A stretch of 64,000 nucleotides of DNA. Source: Variovorax gracilis. Its GTDB lineage: Bacteria; Pseudomonadota; Gammaproteobacteria; Burkholderiales; Burkholderiaceae_C. Shown here piece after piece: positions 43,209 to 52,699 of this stretch; the first letter of the stretch is position 1, and the number at the start of each line of letters is the position of its first letter. The position numbers and the translations under genes are program-made. Under the pieces are notes generated by a model that was not told where the DNA came from, ran no database searches, and saw nothing but the letters and a program-made list of their open reading frames with translations. Location: NCBI RefSeq assembly GCF_030317115.1, contig NZ_JASZYF010000011.1, forward strand, positions 124,001 to 188,000, written 5' to 3'.

Positions 43209-44594
43209 TCAGCCCTTCATCAGGGCTTCGATTTCATCGGCGTCGACCGGCACCCCGCGCGAAATCAGCTCGCACCCGCTCTCGGTCACGATGGCGTCGT
43301 CCTCGATGCGGATGCCGATGTTGTGGAACTGCTCGGGCACGCCTTCGGCCGGCCGCACATAGATTCCCGGTTCGATCGTCAGCACCATGCCCGGATGCAG
43401 GATGCGGCTGGGCCGGTTCTTGATCAGCTCGTTGGAGAGCGGGTCCCTGCGCTCGCTCACCTCGCCCACCTGTGTGGGCTCGACGTAGCTGCCGCAGTCG
43501 TGCACGTCCATCCCGAGCCAGTGGCCGGTGCGATGCATATAGAAAGGGAAGTAGGCGCGCTTCTCGATCACGTCCTCCACGCCGCCCACCTTGTCGGCGT
43601 CGAGCAGCCCCAGGTCCAGCATGCCCTGCGACAGCACCCTGACCGTCGCTTCGTGCGGATCGTTGAAGCGGCTCCCTGCCCGGGTGGCGGCGACCGCTGC
43701 TTCCTGGCTCGCCAGGACCAGGTCATAGAGCGCGCGCTGCGGTCCGGTGAACTTGCCATTGGCCGGAAAGGTCCGCGTGATGTCGCTGGCGTAGCCGTCG
43801 AGCTCGCAGCCGGCATCGATCAGCACCAGCTCGCCGTCGCGCACCGGCGCAGTGTCTGCCCGGTAGTGCAGCACGCAGGCATTGGCGCCCGCCGCGACGA
43901 TTGAGCCGTAGGCCGGATACTGCGAACCGCTCAGGCGGAATTCGTGCAGTAGCTCGGCGTCGAGATGGAACTCCCGCACGTCCTTCCCCTCGCGCAGCAT
44001 GCGCGCCGACAACTGCATCGCGCGGATGTGGGCCCGGGCGCTGATCTGCGCGGCGCGACGCATCACGTCCTGTTCGTGGGCGTCCTTCACCAGGCGCATC
44101 TCGTCGAGCGGGCCGCAGAGGTCGCGCTGCTCCTCGGGGCACAACGCGCCGTAGCGCACCCGCGCACGCACGGCCGAGAGCCAGCCGTCCACCCGCGTCT
44201 CCAGCCCCTTGTGCGTCGCGAAGGGGTACCAGACCACGGATTTGTTCTCGAGCAGCCGCGGAAGCCGGGTGTCGAGCTCGTCGAACGAGTAGGCCTCGTC
44301 GACCCCCAGGGCCGCCGGCGCTGCCTCCGGGCCGAGCCGGTAGCCGTCCCAGATCTCGCGCTCCAGGTCCTTGGGTGCGCAGAACAGGGTGGACCTGCCG
44401 TCCCCCGACAGCACCAGCCAGGCATTCGGCTCGGTGAAGCCGGTCAGGTAATAGAAGTAGCTGTCGTGGCGGTACAGAAAGTCGCTGTCCCGGTTGCGCT
44501 GGCGCTCCGGCGCGGTCGGGATGATGGCGATGCCGTCCGTTCCTAAATAAGTAGAAAGCTCTAATCGACGGGGTGCTTGATGATTTGTGGTCAT
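43209..44594 (-). CDS. pepP: Xaa-Pro aminopeptidase P
   Basis: Removes N-terminal residues ahead of proline. It is 461 residues with the creatinase-like N-terminal domain (DSDFLYRHDSYFYYLTGFTEP) and the pita-bread metallopeptidase domain. Dinuclear metal ligands are in LIDAGCELDGYASDITRTF (Asp, Asp), MHRTGHWLGMDVHD (His), TIEPGIY (Glu) and IRIEDDAIV (Glu). It is convergent with the cassette above and ends 12 bp from it. Confidence 0.94.
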   Translation of the reverse strand: MTTNHQAPRRLELSTYLGTDGIAIIPTAPERQRNRDSDFLYRHDSYFYYLTGFTEPNAWLVLSGDGRSTLFCAPKDLEREIWDGYRLGPEAAPAALGVDEAYSFDELDTRLPRLLENKSVVWYPFATHKGLETRVDGWLSAVRARVRYGALCPEEQRDLCGPLDEMRLVKDAHEQDVMRRAAQISARAHIRAMQLSARMLREGKDVREFHLDAELLHEFRLSGSQYPAYGSIVAAGANACVLHYRADTAPVRDGELVLIDAGCELDGYASDITRTFPANGKFTGPQRALYDLVLASQEAAVAATRAGSRFNDPHEATVRVLSQGMLDLGLLDADKVGGVEDVIEKRAYFPFYMHRTGHWLGMDVHDCGSYVEPTQVGEVSERRDPLSNELIKNRPSRILHPGMVLTIEPGIYVRPAEGVPEQFHNIGIRIEDDAIVTESGCELISRGVPVDADEIEALMKG

Positions 44595-44731
44595 AACGTC
44601 ACTATTCGCTACTGTTGTAATTGATTCCTAGGGATAACAAAAACATGACGAAAACATTTGCAAGAACGTTTGCGCTGTAGGACCCTTCCCACGTAAAAAC
44701 CCACAACTTGTTATTTTGGAGGTGTTTTTTG

Positions 44732-46786
44732 TTGAAAGTTCTACATAAGAGCGCGATTTTGCTGGCGGTAGGCGCAAGTGTGCTCTCAGCGTGTGGTGGT
44801 GGGGGCGGAGGCGGCGGCTCACTGGGGGCATCGGCCGCAGCCGATCCGACCGTTGCGGCAGCGATCGCGGCCGCCGCGGCCACCGGTTCTACTGGCGGCA
44901 CCAGCCCCAGCGTGACCGGCCCGGGCTCGAATAGCCCGACCACCACCCCTGCGACTCCGGACATCGTCGACAACAACACCCAGACCGTCGGGGCTGACGC
45001 CTACCGTGCCATGGCCGCGAAGCTGAGCAAGCCGGACGGCATCGAGTACCGCTATGGCCCCAGCGCCGCCGCCTATGGCGTGGGCAACGGCGGCCTGCCG
45101 ACGCTGTATGCGCGGGATGCCGCAACGCGGCTCGCGTCGCCGGCGCCCACCCATCCGTTCTACTGGCAGGTCGGTGGCCCGCCGTCCGCGAACCCGGGCG
45201 CCTACTCGACCAACCAGGCCAACATGGTCTTCGTGGCCGACAACCCGACGCAACGCATCGGGGTGGCCGACTTCCAGGTGTCGGGCTACATGTACAACAC
45301 CTTTGCGCAACTGCCGCAGCTGGGCTGGACGCGCGCCGCCGTCGCCGGTGGCGGCATCGACAGCATCAACGCGCTCAGCTACAAGGCCTCGGGCCTGGCG
45401 ACGAGCGATCCGATCGCCGTGGGACGTTGCACGGGCCGCTCCGGTTTCTGCAACGAGAGCCTGGTGGCCTACCAGAACGGCGTGATCGCCACCGCAGGCA
45501 GCAACACTTCCACCAACCAGGCCTCGGTGAAACTGCCGGCCAACAAGGTGCCGACCGCGATCGCGATGACGAACCAGAGCGAATTCGCGCTGGTCACCGT
45601 CTGGGACACGACCGCGATGAAGGGCCAGGTTGCCGTCATTGCGCTGGCTGGCCTGTGCGATGGCTGCGACCCGTTCAACTCGTCCGCACACACCGTCGGG
45701 AACGTCAAGTACGAGGCCTACTACAAGTGGTGGAACGAGTGGATGGCGCCCTACCCCGGCCTGCCGAACATGGGCAGCATCGCGTTCATGAAGATCCTCG
45801 GCTACATCGATCTTCCCGACATGACTGCGCCGACCGAAATCGCGGCCACCACGGGTCTTGACCAGTTCCAGACCTTCAATGGCGCGGACTTCATCGGCTA
45901 CGACAACACGCCGCTGTCGAGCAACTGGAGCAAGTTCACCGGCTCGGGCGTGAATGCCAGCCGATACGCCAAGGGTGGCGTGGCGGTGGTGATCTCCAAG
46001 TCGGAGCAGAAGGCCGCGTTCATCGACCTCAAGCCGCTCTTCAACCACGTCAACGGCGTCTACTTCAGCGCCAACGTGACGCAGACGAGCAACCTGGGAC
46101 AGGGCGACAGCCAATGGCCGTACACCTTCGCCAACACGCCGTCGCAGGTTCCGACGGTGGTGAAGACGGTGTCGCTGGGGGCCAAGCCGACGGCGGTGAA
46201 GACCACCATTTTCGGCAGCCCGCAACGCGCCTGGATCGCGACGCAGGATGGCACGCTGCACATCTACAGCCTCGACGGCTACGCGCCGGGCGGCACGGCG
46301 GCTTCGCCGTCGGCGAGCGCCATTGCCGAGGTGGGTACCGTGACGGGCCTCGGCCGCAATCCGACCTCGCTGGGTACCTCCAAGGGTGAGCCCAGTGCGA
46401 GCATCGAGCCGCTGAACCAGCAGATCCTGGTGGCCTCGCGCGGCGACCGCAAGGTCTCGTGGGTTCGCTTCGCCAGCAACGGCAACAGCGGCACGATCGT
46501 GCGGACCCTGCAGGACACGCGCCTGGTCGACCCGATCGCGGTGGAAGATGCGGACAACTTCGCTAACCCTGGCTACCTGACCAGCGTGGTCGACTATGCC
46601 GGCAAGGCGGTGCGCAACTACCGCTACGGACCGGTGATCTTCTCGGACGGCGGCGCATGTCCGCGGCCCAATGGCTGCGCGCTCACGCCGACCACGGCCG
46701 GCGGTGTCACGCACAACATCGAGTACGGCGGGGCGCTGGATGTGCCCGGGTCGCCGTTCCAGATGACGACGACCAACGTCCCCTGA
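44732..46786 (+). CDS. Large lipoprotein with poly-glycine tether, unknown function
   Basis: 684 residues from a TTG at 44732, 9 nt after GGAGG. The signal peptide ends in a lipobox (SVLSAC, Cys21), followed at once by eight glycines and a low-complexity Ala/Thr/Pro region (to about 80). The rest is repeated beta-strand-like units (PTAIAMTNQSEFALVTVWD, TAVKTTIFGSPQRAWIATQDGTLHIYSLDG, QQILVASRGDRKVSWVRF) suggesting a beta-propeller of the YVTN/WD type. Outer-membrane anchoring is likely. I do not recognise a named family. A clean terminator follows at 46811. Confidence 0.85.
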   Translation: MKVLHKSAILLAVGASVLSACGGGGGGGGSLGASAAADPTVAAAIAAAAATGSTGGTSPSVTGPGSNSPTTTPATPDIVDNNTQTVGADAYRAMAAKLSKPDGIEYRYGPSAAAYGVGNGGLPTLYARDAATRLASPAPTHPFYWQVGGPPSANPGAYSTNQANMVFVADNPTQRIGVADFQVSGYMYNTFAQLPQLGWTRAAVAGGGIDSINALSYKASGLATSDPIAVGRCTGRSGFCNESLVAYQNGVIATAGSNTSTNQASVKLPANKVPTAIAMTNQSEFALVTVWDTTAMKGQVAVIALAGLCDGCDPFNSSAHTVGNVKYEAYYKWWNEWMAPYPGLPNMGSIAFMKILGYIDLPDMTAPTEIAATTGLDQFQTFNGADFIGYDNTPLSSNWSKFTGSGVNASRYAKGGVAVVISKSEQKAAFIDLKPLFNHVNGVYFSANVTQTSNLGQGDSQWPYTFANTPSQVPTVVKTVSLGAKPTAVKTTIFGSPQRAWIATQDGTLHIYSLDGYAPGGTAASPSASAIAEVGTVTGLGRNPTSLGTSKGEPSASIEPLNQQILVASRGDRKVSWVRFASNGNSGTIVRTLQDTRLVDPIAVEDADNFANPGYLTSVVDYAGKAVRNYRYGPVIFSDGGACPRPNGCALTPTTAGGVTHNIEYGGALDVPGSPFQMTTTNVP

Positions 46787-46810
46787 CGCGCGCACTGCCA
46801 TCGCGTATCG

Positions 46811-46840
46811 AAACGGCCCGCCTCGAGCGGGCCGTTTTCT
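46811..46840 (+). terminator. Terminator after the lipoprotein gene
   Basis: AAACGGCCCGC (46811-46821) / GCGGGCCGTTT (46827-46837) with a CTCGA loop and a T-rich tail. Confidence 0.85.
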
Positions 46841-46894
46841 TGTTCAGCTTCCGATGACGCCTTTCATGCGACGGGGCCGGCCTCCGAGCGGTCC

Positions 46895-47605
46895 TTACCG
46901 TGATCGGTTCAGCTCGCGCAGGCGATCCGGCGTTCCGACATCGGCCCACTGCCCTCTGTACATCCCGGCGCTGACGCGGCCCGCATCCATGGCGGTGCGC
47001 AGCAGCGGCGCCAGCGCGGCCTTCACACCCTGGACGTTGCCGGGCGGAATCGCGCAATACGGCGGCGCGAACAACTCGGCGCGGTACAGGGCGATGGTCG
47101 AGAAGGTGTACTTCTGCGCCGCATCGCTCAGCGCAGTGCCGTCGGACCTGATGCCGAAATCGCCCTTCGGGTTGTGCGCGGGATTGGGAACCAGCCACAG
47201 GTGCGCCAACCGGCCGCTCGCCGCGAAGCGGTCGACCGACCCTTGCGTGAACACGAAGTCCGGCGCGAACACATCGCCCGCCACCACCCAGAACATGTCG
47301 CCCAGAAGCGGCAGCGCGCGAACGATGCCGCCTGCCGTTTCGAGCGCGCCGCCGAAGTCGCGGCCCTCGTGCGAATAGGCGAGGGTCGAATCCTGATACC
47401 GCTCGCCGAAGCGCTCCGGAATCTGCTCGCCCAGCCACGCCGTGTTGACCACCAGTTCGGTGAAGCCGCCCGAGGCCAGCGCCTCCATCGGCCACTGCAT
47501 CAGCGCTTTCCCCTGCACGTCCAGCAGGGGCTTGGGCGTCACGTCCGTCAACGGCCGCATGCGTTCGCCGCGTCCCGCGGCCAGGATCATGGCCTTGATG
47601 CTCAC
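46895..47605 (-). CDS. murU: N-acetylmuramate-1-phosphate uridylyltransferase MurU
   Basis: 236-residue nucleotidyltransferase. The signature MILAAGRGERMRPLTDVTPKPLL opens the protein, with VVAGDVFAPDF as the metal Asp region. In the recycling route MurU converts MurNAc-1-phosphate, made by AmgK, to UDP-MurNAc. A GTG at 47605 is the likely start, overlapping the speD stop (GTGA); the open stretch further upstream is the speD gene in another frame. A mannose-1-phosphate guanylyltransferase is the main alternative. Confidence 0.83.
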   Translation of the reverse strand: MSIKAMILAAGRGERMRPLTDVTPKPLLDVQGKALMQWPMEALASGGFTELVVNTAWLGEQIPERFGERYQDSTLAYSHEGRDFGGALETAGGIVRALPLLGDMFWVVAGDVFAPDFVFTQGSVDRFAASGRLAHLWLVPNPAHNPKGDFGIRSDGTALSDAAQKYTFSTIALYRAELFAPPYCAIPPGNVQGVKAALAPLLRTAMDAGRVSAGMYRGQWADVGTPDRLRELNRSR

Positions 47606-47991
47606 GCTGCCTTGGCCCTGATCGCGCCGCGCTGCAGCGTGTGCCGCTCCGCGTGGCGGGGCACGAAGAGCGCCTCCAGCGCATCCATCACCGCTCTGGC
47701 CTTGGCCGAGTGGTCGCCGCCGAAGTTGCAGACGTAGACGTCGAGCGTCACCCCGCGCTGCTCCGGCCAGGTGTGGACGCACAGATGCGACTCCGCCAGA
47801 AGCACTGTCGCGGTCACGCCGCCCGGGCCTGTCGCAGAGGCGGGAAAGGCATGGGCGAGCTGGCCGACCACCTGCAGGCCCGCCCCTTCCGCCGCTTTCG
47901 CGCAGGCGGCGCCGAGGGCTTGCGCGTCCACCAGCCATTGCGTCGCGCAGCGGCAATCGTGGAGATCGGCGGTGAGGTGAAGGCCATGCAT
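47602..47991 (-). CDS. speD: S-adenosylmethionine decarboxylase proenzyme
   Basis: 129 residues, the short prokaryotic SpeD/SpeH type. It self-cleaves at Glu67-Ser68 to form a pyruvoyl group. The catalytic set Ser68 (ESH), His73 (HTWPE) and Cys88 (YVCNF) has the spacings 5 and 20 seen in the Thermotoga enzyme (63/68/83). It makes decarboxylated SAM, the aminopropyl donor for spermidine-synthase-like enzymes, one of which is at 40042-41598. The ATG at 47991 is chosen (MHGLHLTADLHDC). It overlaps murU downstream. Confidence 0.92.
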   Translation of the reverse strand: MHGLHLTADLHDCRCATQWLVDAQALGAACAKAAEGAGLQVVGQLAHAFPASATGPGGVTATVLLAESHLCVHTWPEQRGVTLDVYVCNFGGDHSAKARAVMDALEALFVPRHAERHTLQRGAIRAKAA

Positions 47992-48091
47992 GGCCGGCAC
48001 TCTAGCAGCCCCTCTGCGTCCATTTCCGGGGCCATCCACCACGCCCGCTAAAATGCCGGGTTCCCCCTAACTTGCTCCCAGGAAGCCACAG

Positions 48092-50143
48092 ATGGCCAAC
48101 CAAGCCTTGATGGCCAACGCGATTCGCGCGTTGGCAATGGATGCCGTTCAACTCGCAAACTCGGGGCATCCGGGCGCACCGATGGGCATGGCCGACATGG
48201 CTGTTGCGTTGTGGGGCGAGCATCTCAAGCACAACCCCGCCAATCCGCAATGGTTCGACCGCGACCGCTTCGTGCTGTCGAACGGCCACGCCTCGATGCT
48301 CATCTACTCGGTGCTGCATCTCACGGGCTACGCATTGCCCATCGAGGAACTCAAGCGCTTCCGCCAACTGCACAGCAAGACGGCAGGCCACCCCGAGACC
48401 GGCATCACACCCGGCGTGGAAACCACCACCGGCCCGCTCGGGCAGGGCATCACCAACGCGGTCGGCTTCGCCCTCGCTGAAAAGCTGCTCGCGTCCGAAT
48501 TCAACCGCAAGGGCCACGACATCGTCGACCATCACACCTATGCCTTCCTCGGCGACGGCTGCCTGATGGAAGGCATCAGCCACGAAGCCGCCGCCCTCGC
48601 CGGCGCGTGGAAGCTCGGCAAGCTGATCGCTCTGTACGACGACAACGGCATCTCCATCGACGGCGCGGTCAAGCCCTGGTTCATCGACAACACCGAAGAG
48701 CGCTTCAAGGCCTACGGCTGGCACGTGATCGGCCCGATCGACGGCCATGACGCCAAGGACGTGTCCAAGGCCATCGAAAAGGCGAAGAAGCACGGCGACC
48801 AGCCCACGCTCATCATCTGCAAGACGCAGATCGGCAAGGGCAGCCCGAACCGCGCCAACACCGCCAAGGCGCACGGCGAGCCGCTGGGCGCCGACGAGAT
48901 CGGCCTCACGCGCAGCGCGCTGCAATGGAGCCACGCGCCCTTCGAGCTGCCAGCGGCCGTGTACGAGGAATGGGACGCCAAGGCCGCCGGCGCCAAGGCC
49001 GAAGCCGCCTGGAACGAGAAGTTCGCCGCGTACGAGCAGGCCTTCCCGGACCTGGCCGCGGAGTTCACGCGCCGCATGAAGGGCGAACTGCCGAAGAACT
49101 TCCACCAGACCGCCTTCGACACCGTGGTCGCCGCCCACACCAAGGGCGAGACCGTGGCCTCGCGCAAGGCTTCGCAGCTGGCATTGGAGGCCTTCACCGC
49201 CGCACTGCCCGAACTGCTCGGCGGCAGCGCCGACCTGACCGGCTCCAACCTCACCAACACCAAGAGCACGCCCAGCCTGCGCTTCGACAACCACGGCAAC
49301 GTGGTTCGCAGCGAAGGCAACGAGCAGTTCCCCGACGGCCTGCCGGGCCGCCACATCAACTACGGCGTGCGCGAGTTCGGCATGGCGGCCATCATGAACG
49401 GCGTGGCGCTGCATGGCGGCTACATCCCCTACGGCGGGACCTTCCTGACCTTCAGCGACTACAGCCGCAACGCCATCCGCATGGCGGCGCTGATGAAGCA
49501 GCGCGTGATCCACGTCTTCACGCACGACTCCATCGGCCTCGGCGAAGACGGCCCGACGCACCAGTCGATCGAGCACGCCGCGTCGCTGCGCCTGATTCCG
49601 AACCTCGACGTCTGGCGTCCCGGCGACACGGCCGAAACCGCCGTCGCCTGGGCCGTCGCGCTGCAGAACGCCAGCCGCCCGACCGCGCTGCTGCTGTCGC
49701 GCCAGAACCTGCCCTACTCGCCCAAGAAGGACCTGAGCGACATCAGCAAGGGCGCCTACGTGCTGTCCGAGCCCCAAGCAGTCGGCTTCAAGAACGGCAA
49801 GGCCAAGGCCGTCATCATCGCGACCGGTTCCGAAGTGCAGCTGGCGCTCAAGGCGCAGGAACTGCTCGCGGCGAAGAAGATCGCGGTGCGCGTGGTCTCC
49901 ATGCCTTCCACCACCACCTTCGACCGCCAGGACGTGGCCTACAAGAAGAGCGTGCTGCCCCAGGGAACGCCGCGCATTGCCGTCGAAATGGGCGCCACCG
50001 ACGGCTGGTGGAAGTATGGTGTCGCCGCTGTCGTCGGCATCGACACTTATGGCGAGTCGGCGCCGGCGGGCGTGCTGTTCAAGCATTTCGGATTCACGGC
50101 AGAGAACGTCGCTGCCACGGTCGAAGCGGCGCTCAAGCGCTGA
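48092..50143 (+). CDS. tkt: Transketolase
   Basis: Thiamine-diphosphate enzyme of the pentose phosphate and Calvin pathways. It is 683 residues, the family length. N-terminal ThDP-binding motif GDGCLMEGISHEA (GDG...), pyrimidine domain with INYGVREFGMAAIMNG and HDSIGLGEDGPTHQ, and a C-terminal domain. It is followed by gap after 43 nt, a common sugar-phosphate pair. Confidence 0.97.
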   Translation: MANQALMANAIRALAMDAVQLANSGHPGAPMGMADMAVALWGEHLKHNPANPQWFDRDRFVLSNGHASMLIYSVLHLTGYALPIEELKRFRQLHSKTAGHPETGITPGVETTTGPLGQGITNAVGFALAEKLLASEFNRKGHDIVDHHTYAFLGDGCLMEGISHEAAALAGAWKLGKLIALYDDNGISIDGAVKPWFIDNTEERFKAYGWHVIGPIDGHDAKDVSKAIEKAKKHGDQPTLIICKTQIGKGSPNRANTAKAHGEPLGADEIGLTRSALQWSHAPFELPAAVYEEWDAKAAGAKAEAAWNEKFAAYEQAFPDLAAEFTRRMKGELPKNFHQTAFDTVVAAHTKGETVASRKASQLALEAFTAALPELLGGSADLTGSNLTNTKSTPSLRFDNHGNVVRSEGNEQFPDGLPGRHINYGVREFGMAAIMNGVALHGGYIPYGGTFLTFSDYSRNAIRMAALMKQRVIHVFTHDSIGLGEDGPTHQSIEHAASLRLIPNLDVWRPGDTAETAVAWAVALQNASRPTALLLSRQNLPYSPKKDLSDISKGAYVLSEPQAVGFKNGKAKAVIIATGSEVQLALKAQELLAAKKIAVRVVSMPSTTTFDRQDVAYKKSVLPQGTPRIAVEMGATDGWWKYGVAAVVGIDTYGESAPAGVLFKHFGFTAENVAATVEAALKR

Positions 50144-50186
50144 AGTCGATCTCACCCAGTTTTTCAACCATCCAGGAGCAAATGAC

Positions 50187-51188
50187 ATGGCTATCAAACT
50201 CGGCATCAACGGCTTCGGTCGCATCGGTCGCAACGTGCTTCGCGCGGCGGTGCAGAACTTCAAGAACGACATCGAGATCGTCGCCATCAACGACCTGCTC
50301 GAGCCCGAATATCTGGCCTACATGCTCCAGTACGACTCGGTGCACGGCCGCTTCCAGGGCGAAGTCAACGTCGAAGGCAACACCCTCGTCGTCAACGGCA
50401 AGAAGATCCGCCTCACGCAGGAGCGCGACCCCGCGCAACTGAAGTGGAGCGACGTCGGCGCCGACATCGTTCTCGAATCCACCGGCCTCTTCCTGACCAA
50501 GGAAACGGCGCAGAAGCACATCGACGCCGGCGCGAAGAAGGTCATCCTTTCGGCCCCCAGCAAGGACGACACCCCCATGTTCGTCTACGGCGTGAACGAC
50601 AAGAAGTACGCCGGCGAAGCCATCATCAGCAACGCGAGCTGCACCACCAACTGCCTCGCGCCGCTGGCCAAGGTGCTGAACGACAAGTGGGGCATCAAGC
50701 GCGGCCTGATGACCACCGTGCACGCTGCCACCGCCACGCAGAAGACCGTCGATGGCCCGAGCAACAAGGACTGGCGCGGCGGCCGCGGCATCCTGGAAAA
50801 CATCATCCCGTCGAGCACCGGTGCCGCCAAGGCCGTGGGCGTGGTCATTCCCGAGCTGAACAAGAAGCTCACCGGCATGAGCTTCCGCGTGCCGACCTCC
50901 GACGTGTCGGTGGTCGACCTGACGGTGGAACTGGTCAAGGAAGCCACCTACGCCGAGATCTGCGCCGAAATGAAGGCACAGAGCGAAGGCGCGCTCAAGG
51001 GCGTGCTGGGCTACACCGAAGACAAGGTGGTCGCCACCGACTTCCGCGGCGACCCGCGCACCTCCATCTTCGACGCCGAAGCCGGCATCGCACTGGACGG
51101 CACCTTCATCAAGCTCGTGAGCTGGTATGACAACGAGTGGGGCTACTCGAACAAGTGCCTGGAGATGGTCCGGGTGATTGCGAAGTAA
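50187..51188 (+). CDS. gap: Glyceraldehyde-3-phosphate dehydrogenase
   Basis: NAD-dependent glycolytic/gluconeogenic dehydrogenase, 333 residues. INGFGRIGRNVLRA binds NAD; the active site is SNASCTTNCLAP with the catalytic cysteine, and HAATATQKTVDGPS follows. The C-terminus is WYDNEWGYSNK. AGGAG (50174-50178) precedes the ATG at 50187 by 8 nt. A UUCG-loop terminator follows. Confidence 0.97.
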   Translation: MAIKLGINGFGRIGRNVLRAAVQNFKNDIEIVAINDLLEPEYLAYMLQYDSVHGRFQGEVNVEGNTLVVNGKKIRLTQERDPAQLKWSDVGADIVLESTGLFLTKETAQKHIDAGAKKVILSAPSKDDTPMFVYGVNDKKYAGEAIISNASCTTNCLAPLAKVLNDKWGIKRGLMTTVHAATATQKTVDGPSNKDWRGGRGILENIIPSSTGAAKAVGVVIPELNKKLTGMSFRVPTSDVSVVDLTVELVKEATYAEICAEMKAQSEGALKGVLGYTEDKVVATDFRGDPRTSIFDAEAGIALDGTFIKLVSWYDNEWGYSNKCLEMVRVIAK

Positions 51189-51212
51189 GCTGGTTCGCCG
51201 CACTCACGAAAG

Positions 51213-51235
51213 ACGCGCCTTCGGGCGCGTTTTTT
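51213..51235 (+). terminator. Terminator after gap
   Basis: ACGCGCC (51213-51219), TTCG tetraloop, GGCGCGT (51224-51230), then TTTTT. Confidence 0.88.
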
Positions 51236-51331
51236 CATGGTGCGCTCAGCCCCGTTTGGCCTTCTGGAAGCCTCCCCTGCGTTGTTCCACAAAAGAATGT
51301 GATCAGGGAGGATTCGCGCGACGCCCGGCAC

Positions 51332-51640
51332 TCAGGCCGGCTCAAGCACGTGAATCAGCCGGCTCTCCGTCCAATCCTTCACCTTCGTGCCATAGGCCGC
51401 CATGTGTGGTGCGGCAGCGTGCGCCTGCAGGTCGGCCAGGGTTTCCCATTTCTCGACGACCACGAAAGTGTCCGGGCCGAAGGAGCCGCGCGAGGCGGGC
51501 ATGCCGGCGGCATCGATGGTCGCCGTGTATTCGATGCAGCCTTTCTCGGCGAGCACTGCCGGCCGGTTGGCGCGGTAGGCCTCGAGGATCAGGTCGCGTT
51601 GACCCGGCTTGGCGGTGATGACGGCGACGACGTGAATCAT
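51332..51640 (-). CDS. Antibiotic biosynthesis monooxygenase (ABM) domain protein
   Basis: 102 residues, a single ABM dimeric alpha/beta-barrel domain: MIHVVAVITAKPGQRDLILEAYRANRPAV, VVEKWETLADLQAHAAAPHM, then the C-terminal strand. Members act on quinones or are cofactor-free oxygenases; the substrate is unknown. The start is at 51640 with AGGAG upstream on the minus strand. It is separate from the MBL-fold gene upstream, although a continuous open frame links them across a likely frameshift. Confidence 0.88.
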   Translation of the reverse strand: MIHVVAVITAKPGQRDLILEAYRANRPAVLAEKGCIEYTATIDAAGMPASRGSFGPDTFVVVEKWETLADLQAHAAAPHMAAYGTKVKDWTESRLIHVLEPA

Positions 51641-51735
51641 GTGCAATTGCTCCTGTGGTTGGACCGTCGAATTTACGGGGAAGGAGCCTCTTGCGCTGTC
51701 GCGTCGGAGGCCGCGCCACGCACGCGCCGAGACCC

Positions 51736-52672
51736 TCAGGCTCGCATGTACGCCGGCCGGGCCCGGTACAACCCTCGGTCGGGCATCTGGTGCCAGTGGT
51801 GGAGGTTCGTGCCGAGCGTCACGAAACTGACGACGCCGCGCTGCGCCAGCGCCCGGGTCACGGCGCGGCTGGGGGGTTGCCCGGCTTCGACGCTCACCGA
51901 GATGAACGCCCCCGCCCGGCCTGCACGGACCGACGATGCGGTCAAGGACCTCCGGCGACAGATGGTCCGCGCTGCCGCTGTTGGGCAACTGCAGGAGCCG
52001 CAACTTGCCAGGCAGGTCGAGGCCCAGTTGCTCCGCGAAACTCGCGGCCGCCTCGAGCGTGCGGATGCCGGCGCGGCCCGTCAGCATCACGCCTCGCCCC
52101 TCGAACTCGCCGTAGAGCACGGAGCTCGATTCGTTCTCGGCCGAGGTGGGTGCGTCGGCGCGCAGGTTCGAGCGCGTCAATCTGCCTAGCAGGGCTGCGA
52201 TGTTGGCGCGCGGCGCCGCGGCCGACTGGCCGAACTCCGGGATCAGCTGGTCCACATACCAGTCGCGTTGCGGCGCGAGCACCATGAAGGGCCCGATCCC
52301 GGCGCCAGCGAAGGGCTCGCGCACGGGGACCCGCTTGGAGTCGGCCAGTTGCTTCAGGGCGCGCGCCGCGGGCAGCTCCGTGCGCAGGCGGGCCGCGTAG
52401 GCCCAGGGCCGCTGCATCCAGAGTTCGCCGACCTGCAGCTTTCGCAGGACCACTGCGAGGCCGGCGACGTGGTCCTCAGCCGGGTGCGAGCTCACCATGT
52501 AGTCCACGCGCGTGGTCATGTACTGCCGCTCGATGTGTGCGACCAGGCGCTCGCCCGAGATGGCGGTGCCGCCGTCATACACCATGACCTTGTATTGGCC
52601 CGGCGTGCCCCAGCGGGCACAGATGGCTGCTCCACCCGTGCTGACGGGCAGGAGATCGACTTCATATCCCAT
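51736..52672 (-). pseudogene. MBL-fold (ComEC C-terminal-like) protein with apparent frameshift
   Basis: The N-terminal part (from 52672, MGYEVDLLPVSTGGAAICARW) reads as a metallo-beta-lactamase-fold domain with VMVYDGGTA and SSHPAEDHVAGLAVVL in place of the usual H-x-H-x-D-H. The good frame continues to about LSPEVLDRIVGP, then becomes Arg/Pro/Ala-rich nonsense. The -1/+1 frame picks up GAFISVSVEAGQPPSRAVTRALAQRGVVSFVT and ends at 51736. The switch lies near 51915-51945, beside a G/C run. It is either a broken gene or a sequencing indel. Confidence 0.65.
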
Positions 52673-52699
52673 TGACAGAAACTCCCTGAACTCGATTTG

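Noticed and set aside
51332..52672. A single fusion of the MBL-fold and ABM proteins
   Set aside because: The middle of the joint frame is Arg/Pro-rich nonsense, and the ABM domain has its own AGGAG and ATG at 51640.
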